A stretch of 64,000 nucleotides of DNA, taken from assembly GCF_028583425.1 (NCBI RefSeq), contig NC_072791.1, positions 43,593,368 to 43,657,367 of the forward strand. Reading direction: 5' to 3'. The DNA is from Eublepharis macularius. Taxonomy: Eukaryota > Chordata > Lepidosauria > Squamata > Eublepharidae. The notes under the pieces are model-generated. The model worked only from the letters and a program-made list of their open reading frames with translations, made no database searches and was not told the origin of the DNA. This document shows, in pieces, positions 47,801 through 58,506 of this stretch. Numbering within the stretch: the stretch's first letter is position 1; every line of letters begins with the position of its first letter. The translations under genes were made by a program, and so were the position numbers.

Positions 47801-50800
47801 GTAATTCTGTTTAGGATTGCACTGCAGATCTGGTAGCCAAAGGGAATGTCCCTGGGTGTCCCATGCATATTATTGTTCTTATAAACAGCACTACAATGCA
47901 TGCTCCATCATAAGTTTTAGTTGGAATTCTGATAAGGATATTCAAATTTCTGCCTGAAGGCCAACAAGGCCCTTACTGCAATGCGCAGCACACAAAGGGA
48001 CATAACGGGTTTTCCAATTATTGGCCAAAGTGTATTGACTCCATGGTTCTTTCTCCCAAAATGGATAGAGCCAAAGCAAAATTCCAACAATATAACACAT
48101 CAGCAACATAATAAATACTGTAAAAGAAGATTCAAGTATAAAGGACTTGCGGCTTTCTTGAGGAAATGTGATGTAAAATATAAATGGTTGTTTCCAGAAG
48201 GCGTCTGGTTCAGATATAAGGATCAAACTTACAAGATTACATCAGAAGCGCAGCTGACAGACTTTTTGCTCAACCATCAGGAGTTCCAGCAGGAAGACAG
48301 TTCAAAGTCTGAAGAGGAAAGTGGGGGGGAGGAGAGAGTGGGCGCAGCTGCTCCAGCCGCACAGAGAGAACTGAGACCGAGATGCAGGGGGGGGGAAGAA
48401 AGCCTGATCCTGAATATAGTTTGTATTGTATAAAACCTACCAATCTGATAGCATATTAGAAAATTAACTTTTAAGAAAAATTACAGCATGAAGGGAATAC
48501 AAGACATGTAGTGTAGCGTTTGTTGTTTGTGTGTTGCCCTTTCCCTTTTCCCAGTCCTCCCTTCCCTTTTTTTCCCCTCTCTCCCCTTTATATTTTTGTA
48601 GTTTTTTGTAGTTTTTTATGTTAGATATTAAAAATAAAAAAATTTCAAAAAAAAGCAACATAATAAATACTGTTATTTCTTTCTAAGTCCCACTTGAACC
48701 AGGACAATGGCTTCAAATCTCTATACTAATTCTGCAATACAGGTCTCTGTCCAATATACATAATATTTCACCAGGTCCTGATGCTTATACATTTTTTTCT
48801 CTGTGTATATATGCAGCTGCTCACTTTGTGCATCCGATTAAGTGGATAAAAACATCTTTTTAAGGTGCCACGAAATTTCTTTCGTTTGTTTGTTGCAACA
48901 GCATCTGTAAATATAATTTAGACAGACTATCAATAGGTCTCCACTTCAGAGTTTATTGCACATATAATGCTTATAACAGTGCAATCCACATGAACAGTTG
49001 AGTCCTAAATCAATAAACTTTGAAGTACAGATACAATAGGAATGGAAAATAGATGTGGAGAACTAGTGATATTGTCTCTATCTAAATTTACAGACACTGT
49101 TGCAATTTGTGAATCCTGTATTTTGCACTGAAAACAAAATAACATTCATTTTTGATAAAGTGATGCTTATTGGCATTATTGTATACAGAGTTAGGTTTTG
49201 AAAGTGCTTGTTTAGTAAGCTGTTCAAAGTAGACGTTTTTGTTTCTATCATTTTCTGCCAGTGCCAGAAAATCTGTACCTTTTCCTGGTTAAGAATATAG
49301 CTTCTCAGCCTTTGTCTAAAGGAACAAGCCTCCTTGAATAAAAACCACCACCATCCAAACATTCTCAGTGCAATGGTTGTTGTGGATTTTCCAGGCTGTA
49401 CAGCCGTGGTCTTGGCACTGTAGTTCCTGACGTTTCGCCAGCAGCTGTGGCTGGCATCTTCAGAGGTGTAGCACCAAAAGACAGAGATCTCTCAGTGTCA
49501 GTCTCAGACAGTGACACTGAGAGATCTCTGTCTTTTGGTGCTACACCTCTGAAGATGCCAGTCACAGCTGCTGGCGAAACATCAGGAACTACAATGCCAA
49601 GACCACGGCTATACAGCCCGGAAAATCCACAACCATCGTTCTCTGGCCGTGAAAGCCTTCGACAATACATTCTCAATGCAAAATAAAAGCAAGGCTCATT
49701 TTCATTTTCAAGCTGATGAGGACACAGAAAAACACACACAGAGGATATTGACTTTGTGAGTCCCCAGTACACTGAGAGAAGCCCCTTTTGTTTCTGCCAC
49801 TAACAATTGACATTCAGAGTGGGACAAGCTGCTCCTTATACAGAAGTGGTGGAGTAACAGCCAGCAATGGAAAGGAGCAACTGACTATTTTTATTTTCTT
49901 TTAAGAATGGGAAACCTTACAGAAGAAGAAACCATGCAGAAGAATTGGAAAACTTACACAACCTCAAGTCCAACTTTTTAAAAAGCCTTTATCCTTACAG
50001 ACAAAGAGAAACTTGATGTATCCCTCGTGGAAAACTGCTAGTTTTTGGCTTCTAATCAAGCCAGCCGTGCAAGCTGAACGTAGCTCTCCCCCTACCTGCT
50101 GCCCTCCATCCTTCACAAGATTCACTGGTGCTTGATCATAGGCAATTTCCTTCAAAGCCAGTGCTACAAGAAAAGGACAACACATATATTCTGGTAAGTT
50201 ACCTACCACAGTACACATTCTACAAATGGACAGAACCTTTTCTCCTTTGCCAATACAATAATGAAGGGGCACCCAATGAAGCTGGTGAGCAATAGATTTA
50301 GGACAGACAAAAGAAAGTACTTCTTTCCTCAATGAGTAATTAAATTGTAGAATTCACCACCTGGGGACATAGTGTCACCAAGAGCATAGATGGCTTTAAA
50401 AGGGGTAAGATTCATGGAGGTGAGGTCCCTCAGTGGCTCCTAGCCACGAGGCAAAAAATCTCAATACCAGTGCTAGCCTAGGAGAGAAAACCAGAGGAAG
50501 GCCTTGGTCTCTGCCCTGATCATTGGCTCTCCAGGGAAACTGATTGGCCACTGCGTGAAACAGGATGCTTGACTAGAGGGACTATTGGTCTGATGCAACT
50601 TCTTATGTGCTCAGGTACTGGTCAAGTTCAAACAGCATTGCAAAAAGAATCTGTACAATAACATCACACTTTTAAAAAAGAAGAAATCAGTAGCAAATAG
50701 CAGTTGTCTGGTTTTGATTGAAGCAGATTCAGTGACATTTAAAAGAAACAGCAGTGGTTCCTATACCATAAAGCAAATTCACCTTGCCTGTTGAACACCA

Positions 50801-53800
50801 AACTGGGAGTCTTGGCTGCGGCTTGCATGTTTGTCCCATTCATATATAAGGTAAGACGATGGGCAGGTCTAATTTTAATAACAGAAGAAGTGTGTGTGTG
50901 TGCATGAGAGAGGAGGGCTGAATCTTTATGTTGCTGCAGGCATTCTTCTCCCAGCTGAACTCTAGAGCTAAAGGCTGCTGGGAGTCCAGCAGGAAGAAAA
51001 GGGCATCACATCCATGCTCCACAGACTGCACTGGCTTTCCATTTAAGTCTAAGCATAATTGGGTGCTGTATTCAGTCCCTGCTTGAGGGTTTGGATCACT
51101 GCCTGGAAACTGCATATATGAGTCTATATGCTTCACCCTCTTGTGCATTCTCTCTCGCCTCCCCTTGTTGAATGATAAAAGTTGCACAATTTGTGGCTGT
51201 CTGAAATATCTGCATGTTAATGTGGACTCTCTCTCTTTGGTACTTCGGCAGTATGCCTGATACTGTTGTGACTGCTTGAGTGTTCTAAATAATCACTAAT
51301 TTCACCATCTTCAAGATACCAGTTCTTGCAAACATAATCCTATCATTTTGTCCAAGATCCTTTCACTGCAGTTTGGGTTGGTCTTTGCCCAGGTTGGGAT
51401 CATTCTCTTAAACTGAGTGTAAAACTTAGGAGTGAGAGGTGGTAGAAGGAAAATTTTCTTCCTGATGCTCTGACTACCCTAGTGTGAAGTTGGGCCCAAA
51501 TTAGGAAGTGGGCATCATACACATGGACACATGTCTAGGGGACATATGTCTCCTGACCACATATGGTAACATGGGTCAATAAAACCCCAACTCTGTCAGC
51601 CTTCTTGATATAAAAGTTTTCCAGGATCCACATAATTTCCATCTAATACATTTTCAGGATGCCTTGAAAGAATATAGAGAAGGCAGACATCTGGATCGTG
51701 TAATTTTTGTCTCTCTTTAACTAATTCCAGATCCGGAATAGAAAGAGCAGCCAAACACAAAAGTGAACAGCCACATATAAGTTTCTAAGAGCGCAGAATG
51801 ATTTTAGAACATCCATAATACAGGATGGAGTGAACTTGGTCTGTATCATGAAAGTTTCCTGCAGCTACTAAGGGCCATTTCACATCTTAAAAAAATAATG
51901 CATGGAGATCACTTCTGCACTGGAACTGACATACTGCTTACGTGCATCGTTTTACACATGGCATCCCTAGGCTGTAGCCAACTGCAGCCTTCCTGTACAT
52001 GCACCTGAAGAGTGTGACCATCACATGGGATAACCTGACCACGGCTTCCACGATACTCCCATTTGATAATAAGTGAAATGACCATAACCAGATTTTTTCC
52101 TCTCTCAAATAAATTCTGTTATTGTCCACTGAGGAAACAGAAGACACCAACCCTCCAGAAGCGGCTACTCTTTCAGGTATCTATTTTGCTGATCTCTGAC
52201 TTAATGAGTCACTGATTAACTGCATTCTGGCAAGCAAATGTGAAAAGCTTTGACTGGCAGCATCAGCATGGAATAGGATTTAATAGTTGTTCTTACCAAT
52301 CCGCACTCTCCAGGAGCAGGAACTTCTAAAATAACTATAAAGTACAGGCTGCAGAGGAACAGGGGAAAATATATATACATGAATTTGCAACTGTAGCAGC
52401 TTCATTAACATAAAAGTATAAATACTGTACAAGGTGGAGGCAACATATTTATCTTAATTAGCAACTGAGGACGTGAGCAGCAATCCTAAGCAGGTCTACT
52501 TAGAAGTAAGTCCAATTTTATTCAATGGGGATTACTCTCAGGAAAATATTCTTAAGACTGCAGCTAGGGCTGCCAATAGACCTGGAGGAAAATGTCCTGT
52601 TCCTTTAACGGGCTTCATGTATAGAAATAGGCAGCTGAAGTTTTTCATGGCATGGAGGTAAATAACATCACCAGGTAAATAACACCCCACAAATCCTCTA
52701 TTAAAGAGACAGGACATTTTTTCTCCAGTCAGTTGGCAACCCTAACTACAACCTAAGCCATAATAAAAGCGTAAGACAGGTATCCCTCTGGAGTGCCATG
52801 TTTGACAGTAAAGATTGCTTTTCAGGCAACGGATTCAGTCTAAAAAGGCACAATTCAGGCAAGATTGGCCTCGCACACCCCTGTTTTGAAACAGTATCTT
52901 TCCCCATTTTTGTTATTTTCAGCCTTCTCTGAAACCATTAGGAAGTTCCTGAGAAACGCTGAGCTATGGAGAAGCATGCCTCCTATAACAACTGGAACTA
53001 ATATTCCCAATATGCACTGCGGGAGTGAATGGGAAACGATAATTTGCAATGAAGTAATAAAAAGGCAGCTCCCCTAAACCCTCTTTCTCTCACCTTTTTA
53101 GATGCTTCCATACTGTGTCTCTCTCTGCTAGAGAAACCCAGATCAGATTGGGGGAGTGGAGGAAAACCTTCTTCTGCAGCCAGAGAAGTTGCATAAGCCC
53201 CACCCTTTAGCTGTCAAAGGGCAAAGTAGAGCAAGAGAATGACAAAATCTGACGTGCAATCCCATATGCTGAAAAAGGCAAGAACCAAGTATATTGTGTA
53301 CAAAAGAAGTGCAGATCTTTGTATTGAGAAATAGGCAATCTTTGCCACTGTTTGTAAATGCCACACACACCCATTCAGAGAGAGAGAGTTTGGACTAGCT
53401 GCAATATCTGAGTTACTGCTGGACTCAGGATATTTTGGCAAGAGGTGGTGGAAGAAGACCAAGAAGAGGCTTGAGAAGCAGAAAAGGTGGCAGGGAAAGG
53501 GGTTAGAAAGGCCAAGAAGCTTCCCACAAGACAGAATCTCTGCACAATTTATTTAACTATTTAATTTATACCATAGCTCCTGCTCACGATGCTTGAGGCA
53601 ACTTTCAATAAGAAAGTCTTCTCTAGTTACTGCACTACCCTGAACCTGATTTGATTTTTAAAACATTCATACCCCACTTTACTCCCAACTAACAGTACTC
53701 AGAATGGCCTCTGGCTGCCTGTATTCAAGTTTTGCTTCATAGCCAAAAGAACCAGAAACTTCATTTTTAGAAAAAGAAATCTCAGATTGCTTCCATAAAA

Positions 53801-56161
53801 TAAGAATCCTCTGTGCTGCTTTCATTACAACTGCAAATGCCGAGACACGCACATTGGCAGTGGAACTTCTGTCCACGGGAGTTTTCTGCACATTTTCCTA
53901 CATCTTTTTTCTGACTTTTTCCGTATGCACTCAGCATTGGTTCTTGTGGGTGTGTTTATCATGATTACCATGGTGACTTGCTTCCTCCTCTCCTTTTTTG
54001 TTCTTTTTTATGCATCCACGACAGCAGTTCTATTATATTTGGAAACAATTAACTGGCAGAAGATTATTATAGCACCATAACAATTACCAGGTTTTTTTAA
54101 AAAAAAAACCTTCAAAAACCTATTTAGTGACACCACAGGGGATAACAAAGGACAGGTGCCAACTGTCAGACTTTTAAAAGGCCAGAAGGGCTCCAGAGAG
54201 TCAACACTGGTCAACAAAAGTTCCCTTTAAACCTGCTACCCAAGCAAGTCACACAACTTGCCCAGCTCCATGGGCCACCATGACCCTGGAATTTTGCTCT
54301 CTAATTCTCCCAGCAGCCAATGGATCATGCATATCACTCACATTCTGCCGTCACTCCATTGGCTTCCCAACAGTTAGCAGGCTCGCTTCAAAGTCATGAC
54401 TATCACATGCAAAGCCCTTCATGGTCTTGGCCCTTCATATCTGTGCAACCATCTCTCCCTCTATGTTCTACCATGGCAACTTCGCTCATCTGAACAGGGC
54501 CTTCTGCAGACACCACTCACACTAGGGGAAAATGAACAGCTGCCTGCACATGTGCTTTCTCTGTGGTGGCCCCCACCTTATGGAATGGCCTGCCTGAGGA
54601 GGGAAGGAAAGCACCCATCCTCCTTGCTCCTGCAAACTATGCAAAACAATTATTCAGGAGGGCTTTCTACCCAGATTATAGGGCTGTATAGCTCAGAGGG
54701 ATGCTTTGATAGGGACAGGGACTGTATGCTATGCTATTGGATACTGTATGCTGGTGCAGGTATGTGCCACTAGGGAGTTTCAACATTGCTTAACAAACCA
54801 TGTTAATTAGTTATGAGTAGTTTCAGAAAGATTTCATATTTACGCTCAACGTTATGCTTATGTTCAAATTTTCTGCTACTGTACCCTATTGTTCCACTGA
54901 ATGTCCTCTTCTTCATTATTGGACTTGCTCAGTGATTGTCCTACTTGTTGATTGTATTGTATTTCATTTGCCCTGTGTAATCTGCCTTGGATCTCAGTGA
55001 GAAAGGCAGACAGACAGACAGACGGATGGATTTACTTCATGTATACCTCTGATTTCTCCTGAACAGGGACCCAAAGAAGCTTACATTAGTCTTTCCTTTA
55101 TTTTATTCCTCACAACAATCTTGTGAGGAAGGTTAGGCTGAGTGTGTGTGACTGGCCCAGAAAGTCACCCAGCAAGCTTCCATGGCAGAGTGGGTATTCG
55201 AACCTGGGTCTCCCAGATCCTAGTCTAGTGACACTCAATGGTTCTTCAGAGCACTGTAACCCAATGGGCTGAGCGGCTAGTGTAGGGGGAAAGGCTGGCT
55301 AGTTAAAATGGCATGAAGGCTGAACTAGTTGCAGAAGCCCTGGCAACAGGAAAGACTGCATGTACTCTGTCACAGGGAAGAATTCTCCAGAAAGGTAGAA
55401 AAGAATACTGGCAGAAAGACAAAAGAATTATGCTCAAAATTATTTCAAAAGTTTGCTCTTTGAAAATCTTTACTCTTTGAAAACACATCTTTGTCTATTC
55501 TGGCTGCACTCCTAATAACACTTTCTGGGAATAAGTGACACCGAGGGCCAAAATACAAGTGACGAATGACACTTGAATGGCAAGTGTATTCCTCCCTGTT
55601 CACTTGCCCTCCACTCGATCCACTTGCCATTCAAGTGTCATTTGTCACTTGTAGCTTGGCCCCGAGTAACACGTACTTCTTGAGAAGATCTAAGGGTCAG
55701 GGGTGGTAAAAGAATTTTTAAAAATTCTTAAGAGCTTTGGAATGGCTATTTACGCATATTAATATGGCTGTTCCAATCTGTGGTAGCAATCGTGAGCACG
55801 TACCTGGTATTAAAACCTACTACACTCAATGGGATTTACTTCTAAGTAGGCCTGCTTATGAGTGCCTCTCTCCTTTGTCGATGATCGAGAGCAAGGGACT
55901 TGGGAGATATTTCTTCCAATTGTGTAAAATCAGAGTGCAAAAATACGTTTCCTCGGCACTTCTTTGATTTACTAATCAAAACCCCGCTTTCTTTCCAGGG
56001 GAACACTTGCCATGAACTTTAGCTATCATTCGTTGCTCAATTTAGTGACAAGCTATAAAAAACAGCAATGTATTTACAAAGATAACAAAAGCGAATGGTA
56101 CGTTTCTTTTTCATCTCTGTAGGGCAGTCATAGCAAATACCTTTGCCAAGGCGGCACACAT
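38896..56161 (-). CDS. GSTZ1: GSTZ1, glutathione S-transferase zeta 1 / maleylacetoacetate isomerase (complete)
   Basis: Nine coding exons on the minus strand: 56161-56141, 52348-52297, 50163-50096, 47707-47627, 46219-46094, 43735-43660, 42636-42584, 39781-39732 and 39022-38896. All have AG/GT borders and matching phases; the sum is 654 nt, 217 aa (human 216). The N-terminal thioredoxin-like domain carries the zeta-class glutathione motif [11 protein letters not shown] at residues 16-26, with catalytic Ser and Cys in place. It continues NLVKDGGQQ and [15 protein letters not shown], then the helical C-terminal domain ([33 protein letters not shown]) to PDTPPELRA. It isomerises maleylacetoacetate to fumarylacetoacetate in tyrosine breakdown, in cytosol and mitochondria. 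Exon 1 supplies only MCAALAK; it is chosen because AAG/GT joins the next exon in phase 0, with an A at -3. Confidence 0.97.
40285..40585 (+). mobile_element. CR1 LINE 3' end, in GSTZ1 intron 7
   Basis: It has GTGGAACTCACTGCCACAGT from the end of ORF2, then CTCTGAATACCAGTGCTAGA and GATGCTGGACCAGATGGACC, the standard CR1 3' tail. It is truncated at the 5' side. Confidence 0.75.
42172..42214 (+). repeat. GGGT/GGGA microsatellite with G-quadruplex potential
   Basis: Seven GGGT units are followed by about four GGGA units. This gives more than ten G3 runs separated by one base, an ideal quadruplex pattern on the plus strand (antisense to GSTZ1, in intron 7). Confidence 0.85.
43061..43152. mobile_element. 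Palindromic mariner-like MITE (AATCCTA family)
   Basis: The left end TAACAGTGCAATCCTAGACA and right end TGTTTGGATTGCACTTTA are inverted repeats with TA at the edges. The centre AAGCCCACTGAAAACAATGG is also palindromic. The whole is about 92 bp. Confidence 0.7.
44608..45905 (-). mobile_element. CR1 LINE, 5'-truncated, C-terminal ORF2 and 3' UTR, in GSTZ1 intron 5
   Basis: On the minus strand, ORF2 runs from about 45890 to 44823. It has reverse-transcriptase blocks [20 protein letters not shown] and [10 protein letters not shown] (catalytic FADD box), then [26 protein letters not shown] and the C-terminal WNSLPQEVV. One stop (TGA in place of CGA, 45104-45102) interrupts it at [16 protein letters not shown]. 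The 3' UTR ends in the CR1-typical AAGAACATAAGAACATAAG at 44608-44627. The 5' half of ORF2 and ORF1 are missing. It is relatively young for a CR1. Confidence 0.92.
46325..47215. repeat. Long inverted repeat in GSTZ1 intron 4, interrupted by a MITE
   Basis: The left arm has CAGGCTAATTAGAAACAAGG, TTTAGCC and later AATAAAATATAAAGTGTTCT. The right arm is its inverted copy: AGAACACTTTATATTTTATT near 47065, then TTGTTTCTAATTAGCCTGTA and TTCACAGTGGGTTATTTTGC near 47165-47205. Each arm is about 200 bp. The left arm is split at about 46339 by a second palindrome. Confidence 0.7.
46339..46574. mobile_element. Palindromic MITE inserted in the left arm of the long inverted repeat
   Basis: The inverted arms are about 75-80 bp: GCAGAACCACAAGTGACAAA then GCTTCCCTCAAGTTTTGATG on the left, and CATCAAACCTTGAGGGAAGC then TTTTGTCACTTGTGGTTCTG on the right. 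CTGTGA occurs on both sides, suggesting a target duplication. The ACAAGTGAC end motif is shared with the element at 55545. Confidence 0.75.
47436..47529. mobile_element. Palindromic mariner-like MITE (AATCCTA family)
   Basis: Ends are TAACAGTGCAATCCTATGCA and TAGGATTGCACTGTTA, inverted and bounded by TA. The interior GAGTTACTCCAGTTTAAGCC and its inverted copy make the whole element a hairpin. Confidence 0.75.
47735..47826. mobile_element. Palindromic mariner-like MITE, older copy
   Basis: Ends GCACTGCAATTCTAAGCAC and TTTAGGATTGCACTGCAG are inverted. It is the same family as 47436-47529, with more mismatches. It lies just beside GSTZ1 exon 4. Confidence 0.65.
48122..48653 (+). mobile_element. 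HAL1-like L1 ORF1-only insertion with 20-bp duplication
   Basis: A perfect 20-bp repeat (AGCAACATAA...) flanks the insert at 48102-48121 and 48654-48673. The insert encodes the C-terminal domain of an L1 ORF1 protein ([20 protein letters not shown], then [20 protein letters not shown]) and an acidic tail. It then goes to a 3' UTR and poly(A) without any ORF2. The frame stays open to a stop at about 48431-48433. The perfect duplication points to a young, L1-mobilised copy. Confidence 0.82.
49426..49466 (-). ncRNA. Hammerhead-ribozyme-like motif, left arm of family B
   Basis: On the minus strand: CCU (49466-49464), CUGAAGA (49463-49457), helix II hairpin with GCCAG/CUGGC stem, GAAA (49436-49433), CGUC (49432-49429), then AGG (49428-49426). 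AGG pairs with CCU as helix I. CG is a one-pair helix III and GUC is the classic cleavage triplet. The core is complete. Confidence 0.6.
49546..49586 (+). ncRNA. Hammerhead-ribozyme-like motif, right arm of family B
   Basis: CCU, CUGAAGA (49549-49555), helix II, GAAA (49576-49579), then CAUC and AGG. It mirrors the left-arm motif but has CAUC instead of CGUC, so its helix III pair is lost. Confidence 0.45.
50275..50620 (+). mobile_element. CR1 LINE 3' end, in GSTZ1 intron 2
   Basis: GAATTCACCACCTGGGGACA, then CATGGAGGTGAGGTCCCTCA and AAACAGGATGCTTGACTAGA with the end TGCAACTTCTTATGTGCTCA are CR1 3' tail features. It is 5'-truncated. Confidence 0.8.
52566..52746. repeat. Palindromic hAT-like MITE
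   Basis: TAGGGCTGCCAATAGACCTG with AAAATGTCCTGTTCCTTTAA on the left mirrors AAAGAGACAGGACATTTTTT and AGTTGGCAACCCTA on the right. No clean 8-bp duplication was found. Confidence 0.55.
53080..54320. other. GSTZ1 intron 1, nothing recognised
   Basis: There is no exon, RNA gene or clear repeat. Short chance reading frames only. Confidence 0.4.
54325..55025 (+). mobile_element. L2/CR1-type LINE 3' end, in GSTZ1 intron 1
   Basis: The frame gives [19 protein letters not shown] and a [14 protein letters not shown] stretch, then ends with GTAATCTGCCTTGGATCTCA and a CAGACAGA microsatellite. It is the same family as 20830-21460. Confidence 0.6.
55028..55245 (+). repeat. MIR-like squamate SINE
   Basis: TCACAACAATCTTGTGAGGA, then AAAGTCACCCAGCAAGCTTC and TTCGAACCTGGGTCTCCCAG followed by ATCCTAGTCTAGTGACACT. 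It directly abuts the L2-type tail on its left. Confidence 0.7.
55545..55665. repeat. Palindromic MITE, about 120 bp
   Basis: GGGCCAAAATACAAGTGACG, then ACACTTGAATGGCAAGTG on the left mirrors CACTTGCCATTCAAGTGTCA and CACTTGTAGCTTGGCCC on the right. It shares ACAAGTGAC with the element at 46339. Confidence 0.7.
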
Positions 56162-56460
56162 CTTGCGCTCTTCCCTTTGTTAAAGTTCTCTCTCTCTCTA
56201 GCTAAACAGCATTTTTATAACCCGGCACTGGCAATAAAACTTGACTTCTTTGTTCCGATGCGGTCTTTTTAACTGGGGGCCAGTCCTCAACAAAGACTTT
56301 GTATTGGGAGACTTCCATTGGGTTGAAGGGAATTCTGGGAGTTGTAGTTTTAGTTGTTTTCTCAGCTCTTAAATTTTTTCTCTTCAGTTGAGACTTCCGA
56401 TGGCAGCAAGAAGGTATCACGAGGATGAACATTATACATTGTTAGTAGTAACTTTTAATT
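56162..56460 (-). promoter_or_regulatory. GSTZ1 promoter region with a ZNF143-type element
   Basis: On the minus strand, ACTACAACTCCCA at 56348-56336 fits ACTAYRNNNCCCR, the promoter motif bound by ZNF143. It lies about 175 bp upstream of the GSTZ1 start codon. The start site itself is not determined. Compared with the POMT2 promoter, this one is not CpG-rich. Confidence 0.55.
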
Positions 56461-56744
56461 AATTGGCTAGCCAACCTACCTTTTTTGCCAACGTCACAGT
56501 GGCAAAAAAGAATTTAAAATGTAAATCATTTAATTTAGAGCAGGATGTATAATTAAAATATATTCGCTGTGCTTGTTGCATGTTGAGCAGGAAAAAGAGT
56601 TGGATTTGAACCCCCCATTATTCAAACCAGCTTATAAAAGATACTGTTGAATGGTTAAACAATTGGTCTCAGCTATAATTTCCTAGTTCTAACTCCTTCA
56701 AAATGCTTTGGCTAGCATAGGAAATCTAGGCAGACACTTTAGGA

Positions 56745-56820
56745 GGAATCCCAAGCAGGTCTACTCAAAAGTAAATTCCATTTCAAATTGTATTCAGGGT
56801 GGTTCATTCCCAGGAAAGTA
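56745..56820. repeat. MITE-like remnants of the AATCCTA/AAGCAGGTCTACT type
   Basis: GGAATCCCAAGCAGGTCTAC with the inverted GGTTCATTCCCAGGAAAGTA is a degenerate palindrome. Related scraps are at 52485-52560, 55815-55860 and 57110-57165. Confidence 0.4.
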
Positions 56821-57905
56821 GAACACTGGTTTGCACCTGACAGGTGGAAGCTGGTAATGATTACAACTTTTGTAGCACTAGTCCATCTCGTGCGAGAATG
56901 TCTTCATGTCGCTGTCACGTAGGTAGAGACGTATGACGATGGATGAGCCACCAGGGAGTCATCAGCCCCGCAACTCGGAATAGAAGAGTGGGCCCCCACC
57001 CTTAATTACTAGCCAAATCAGCTTTCCCTTACTAGAGTGTACTGGCTGGCCAGGAGAGATCCCAACTTCCTGCAGTCTTCATTCACATCTCTATCACTAA
57101 TATCACTAACAGGCTTCAATGGGCTTAGGCTGGAGTAACTCTGATTAGGACTGCACTGTAAATTGTTGGTTCAATAAAAGCATAACCTCCTGTTTTTGAG
57201 CCAAGTGTGAAACAGAGAAGCCCATTGCAATATCATAAATTATGAAACTTTAAGGGCTTTTTAAAACTTTCTCTTAAGTCTTATCTATTTACCAGCCAGA
57301 CTAGACTCGCACAGTGAGCAAATTTTCCTGCTTGCTGTGTATGAAGGGTGTGTATGTAGCTACATGAAAATTTTAAATTATTGAAATAATTTTCTTCAGA
57401 TAGATTTGTTTGGGCATGAACCTTTAAAATTAGAAATCTGGTCTTTTAACCATGTTTACAATAAGCTTTCAGTTTACTTCTTTAGGAAATAAACCTAAGC
57501 TGGCAGTCGCTCTTCACCATTTTGTAGCTTGTCAGTCAAAAGCTAGCATGAAATCATTTGCAAAATCACAATAGGTGATCTATGTACTTCTCTAGGAGCA
57601 GTCACACCATCTCAAAGCCAGCCAAGAAGAAAGCAAGCAACCTCCTTTAACTGTAATCACATCAGATGAAGAGAGGTTCAATTAAAGGAAAAGAGAAGAA
57701 TTTGACAAATCTCTCCATGAGTCATTAGTTATTAAGCACATGGAGAAACTAAGTCTGCTGAGGAAAAAAATCAGCATGGCTTCTGCAAAGGGAGGTCCTG
57801 CTTCACCAGCCTCTTGGAGTTCTTTGAGCAGGTAAACAAGAATGGGGATAAGAGTGATTAGACATCATATACTTAGGACTTCTCACTAAAGACTCCTAAG
57901 CTTAG

Positions 57906-58506
57906 TGTTGGGAGAAACTTTTATTACCTCTGTTTGCCAGTTTGAGGTCCCCCTTCTCTCCTTGTCTGAATAATAAATCAAGGCTTCAAACTTGGTGATC
58001 ATAGAAGTAAAAGGTTTATTTAGAAATAAACTTGATGCTGTCAATTAGGTAACAATGCATACAGGAAAGCATCAGCACCTGTATTTTATAACTTTCAATC
58101 GACACAGAAAAATTGTATACAGTTTATAAGATCTCATACAGATCTGTAAACAAACAGCTAGTTCTTGCAATCAAGTCGAGATACATAATCTTCTGAACAG
58201 TGTGAATTGACAGGTCATGGTCAGAAAGCAAAAGGAACCCAGTACATTCTTGGATAGCACAATTAATTTCAAAACATAACTGGGAAAGAAAACCCAAGGC
58301 CCAGTATCTCTGGATATAAACGGTTCTTAACCTTCAGCATATAGTGGAAGTAAACTCACCATGCTTTTTCTCTTGACCTCCATGTTATAATGTTATATAA
58401 TAATTGCAGGGACAGAAATGCAAAACATAGGAGAAGGATTTTCTCACAGGCTTTGAGCAGCCCAGATCAATTGGAAATCAGGGTGCTACCCCAAAATTCA
58501 CTAACA
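57906..58506 (-). mobile_element. Solo LTR of an endogenous retrovirus-like element (fossil)
   Basis: The 601-bp block starts TG and ends CA when read on the minus strand, with a poly(A) signal (AATAAA) shortly before its 3' end. The 5-bp target duplication CTTAG is exact on both sides (57901-57905 and 58507-58511). No internal retroviral sequence is present, so it is a solo LTR left by recombination. It looks whole as an LTR; the intact duplication suggests moderate age. The family cannot be named by eye. Confidence 0.72.

Larger units (their letters stand above)
49374..49666. mobile_element. Fold-back retroelement, family B, perfect central palindrome
   Basis: The two arms mirror each other (CCAGGCTGTACAGCCGTGGT and ACCACGGCTATACAGCCCGG at the edges). 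They meet in a perfect palindrome around the SalI-free centre TCTCAGACAG near 49505. A 15-bp duplication (ACATTCTCAGTGCAA / ACATTCTCAATGCAA) lies at 49359-49373 and 49667-49681. Duplication length suggests target-primed retrotransposition. Each arm has a hammerhead-like core. Confidence 0.82.

Noticed and set aside
49447-49686. 79-aa frame similar to a 135-aa frame on the other strand
   Set aside because: Both are readings through the family B palindrome.
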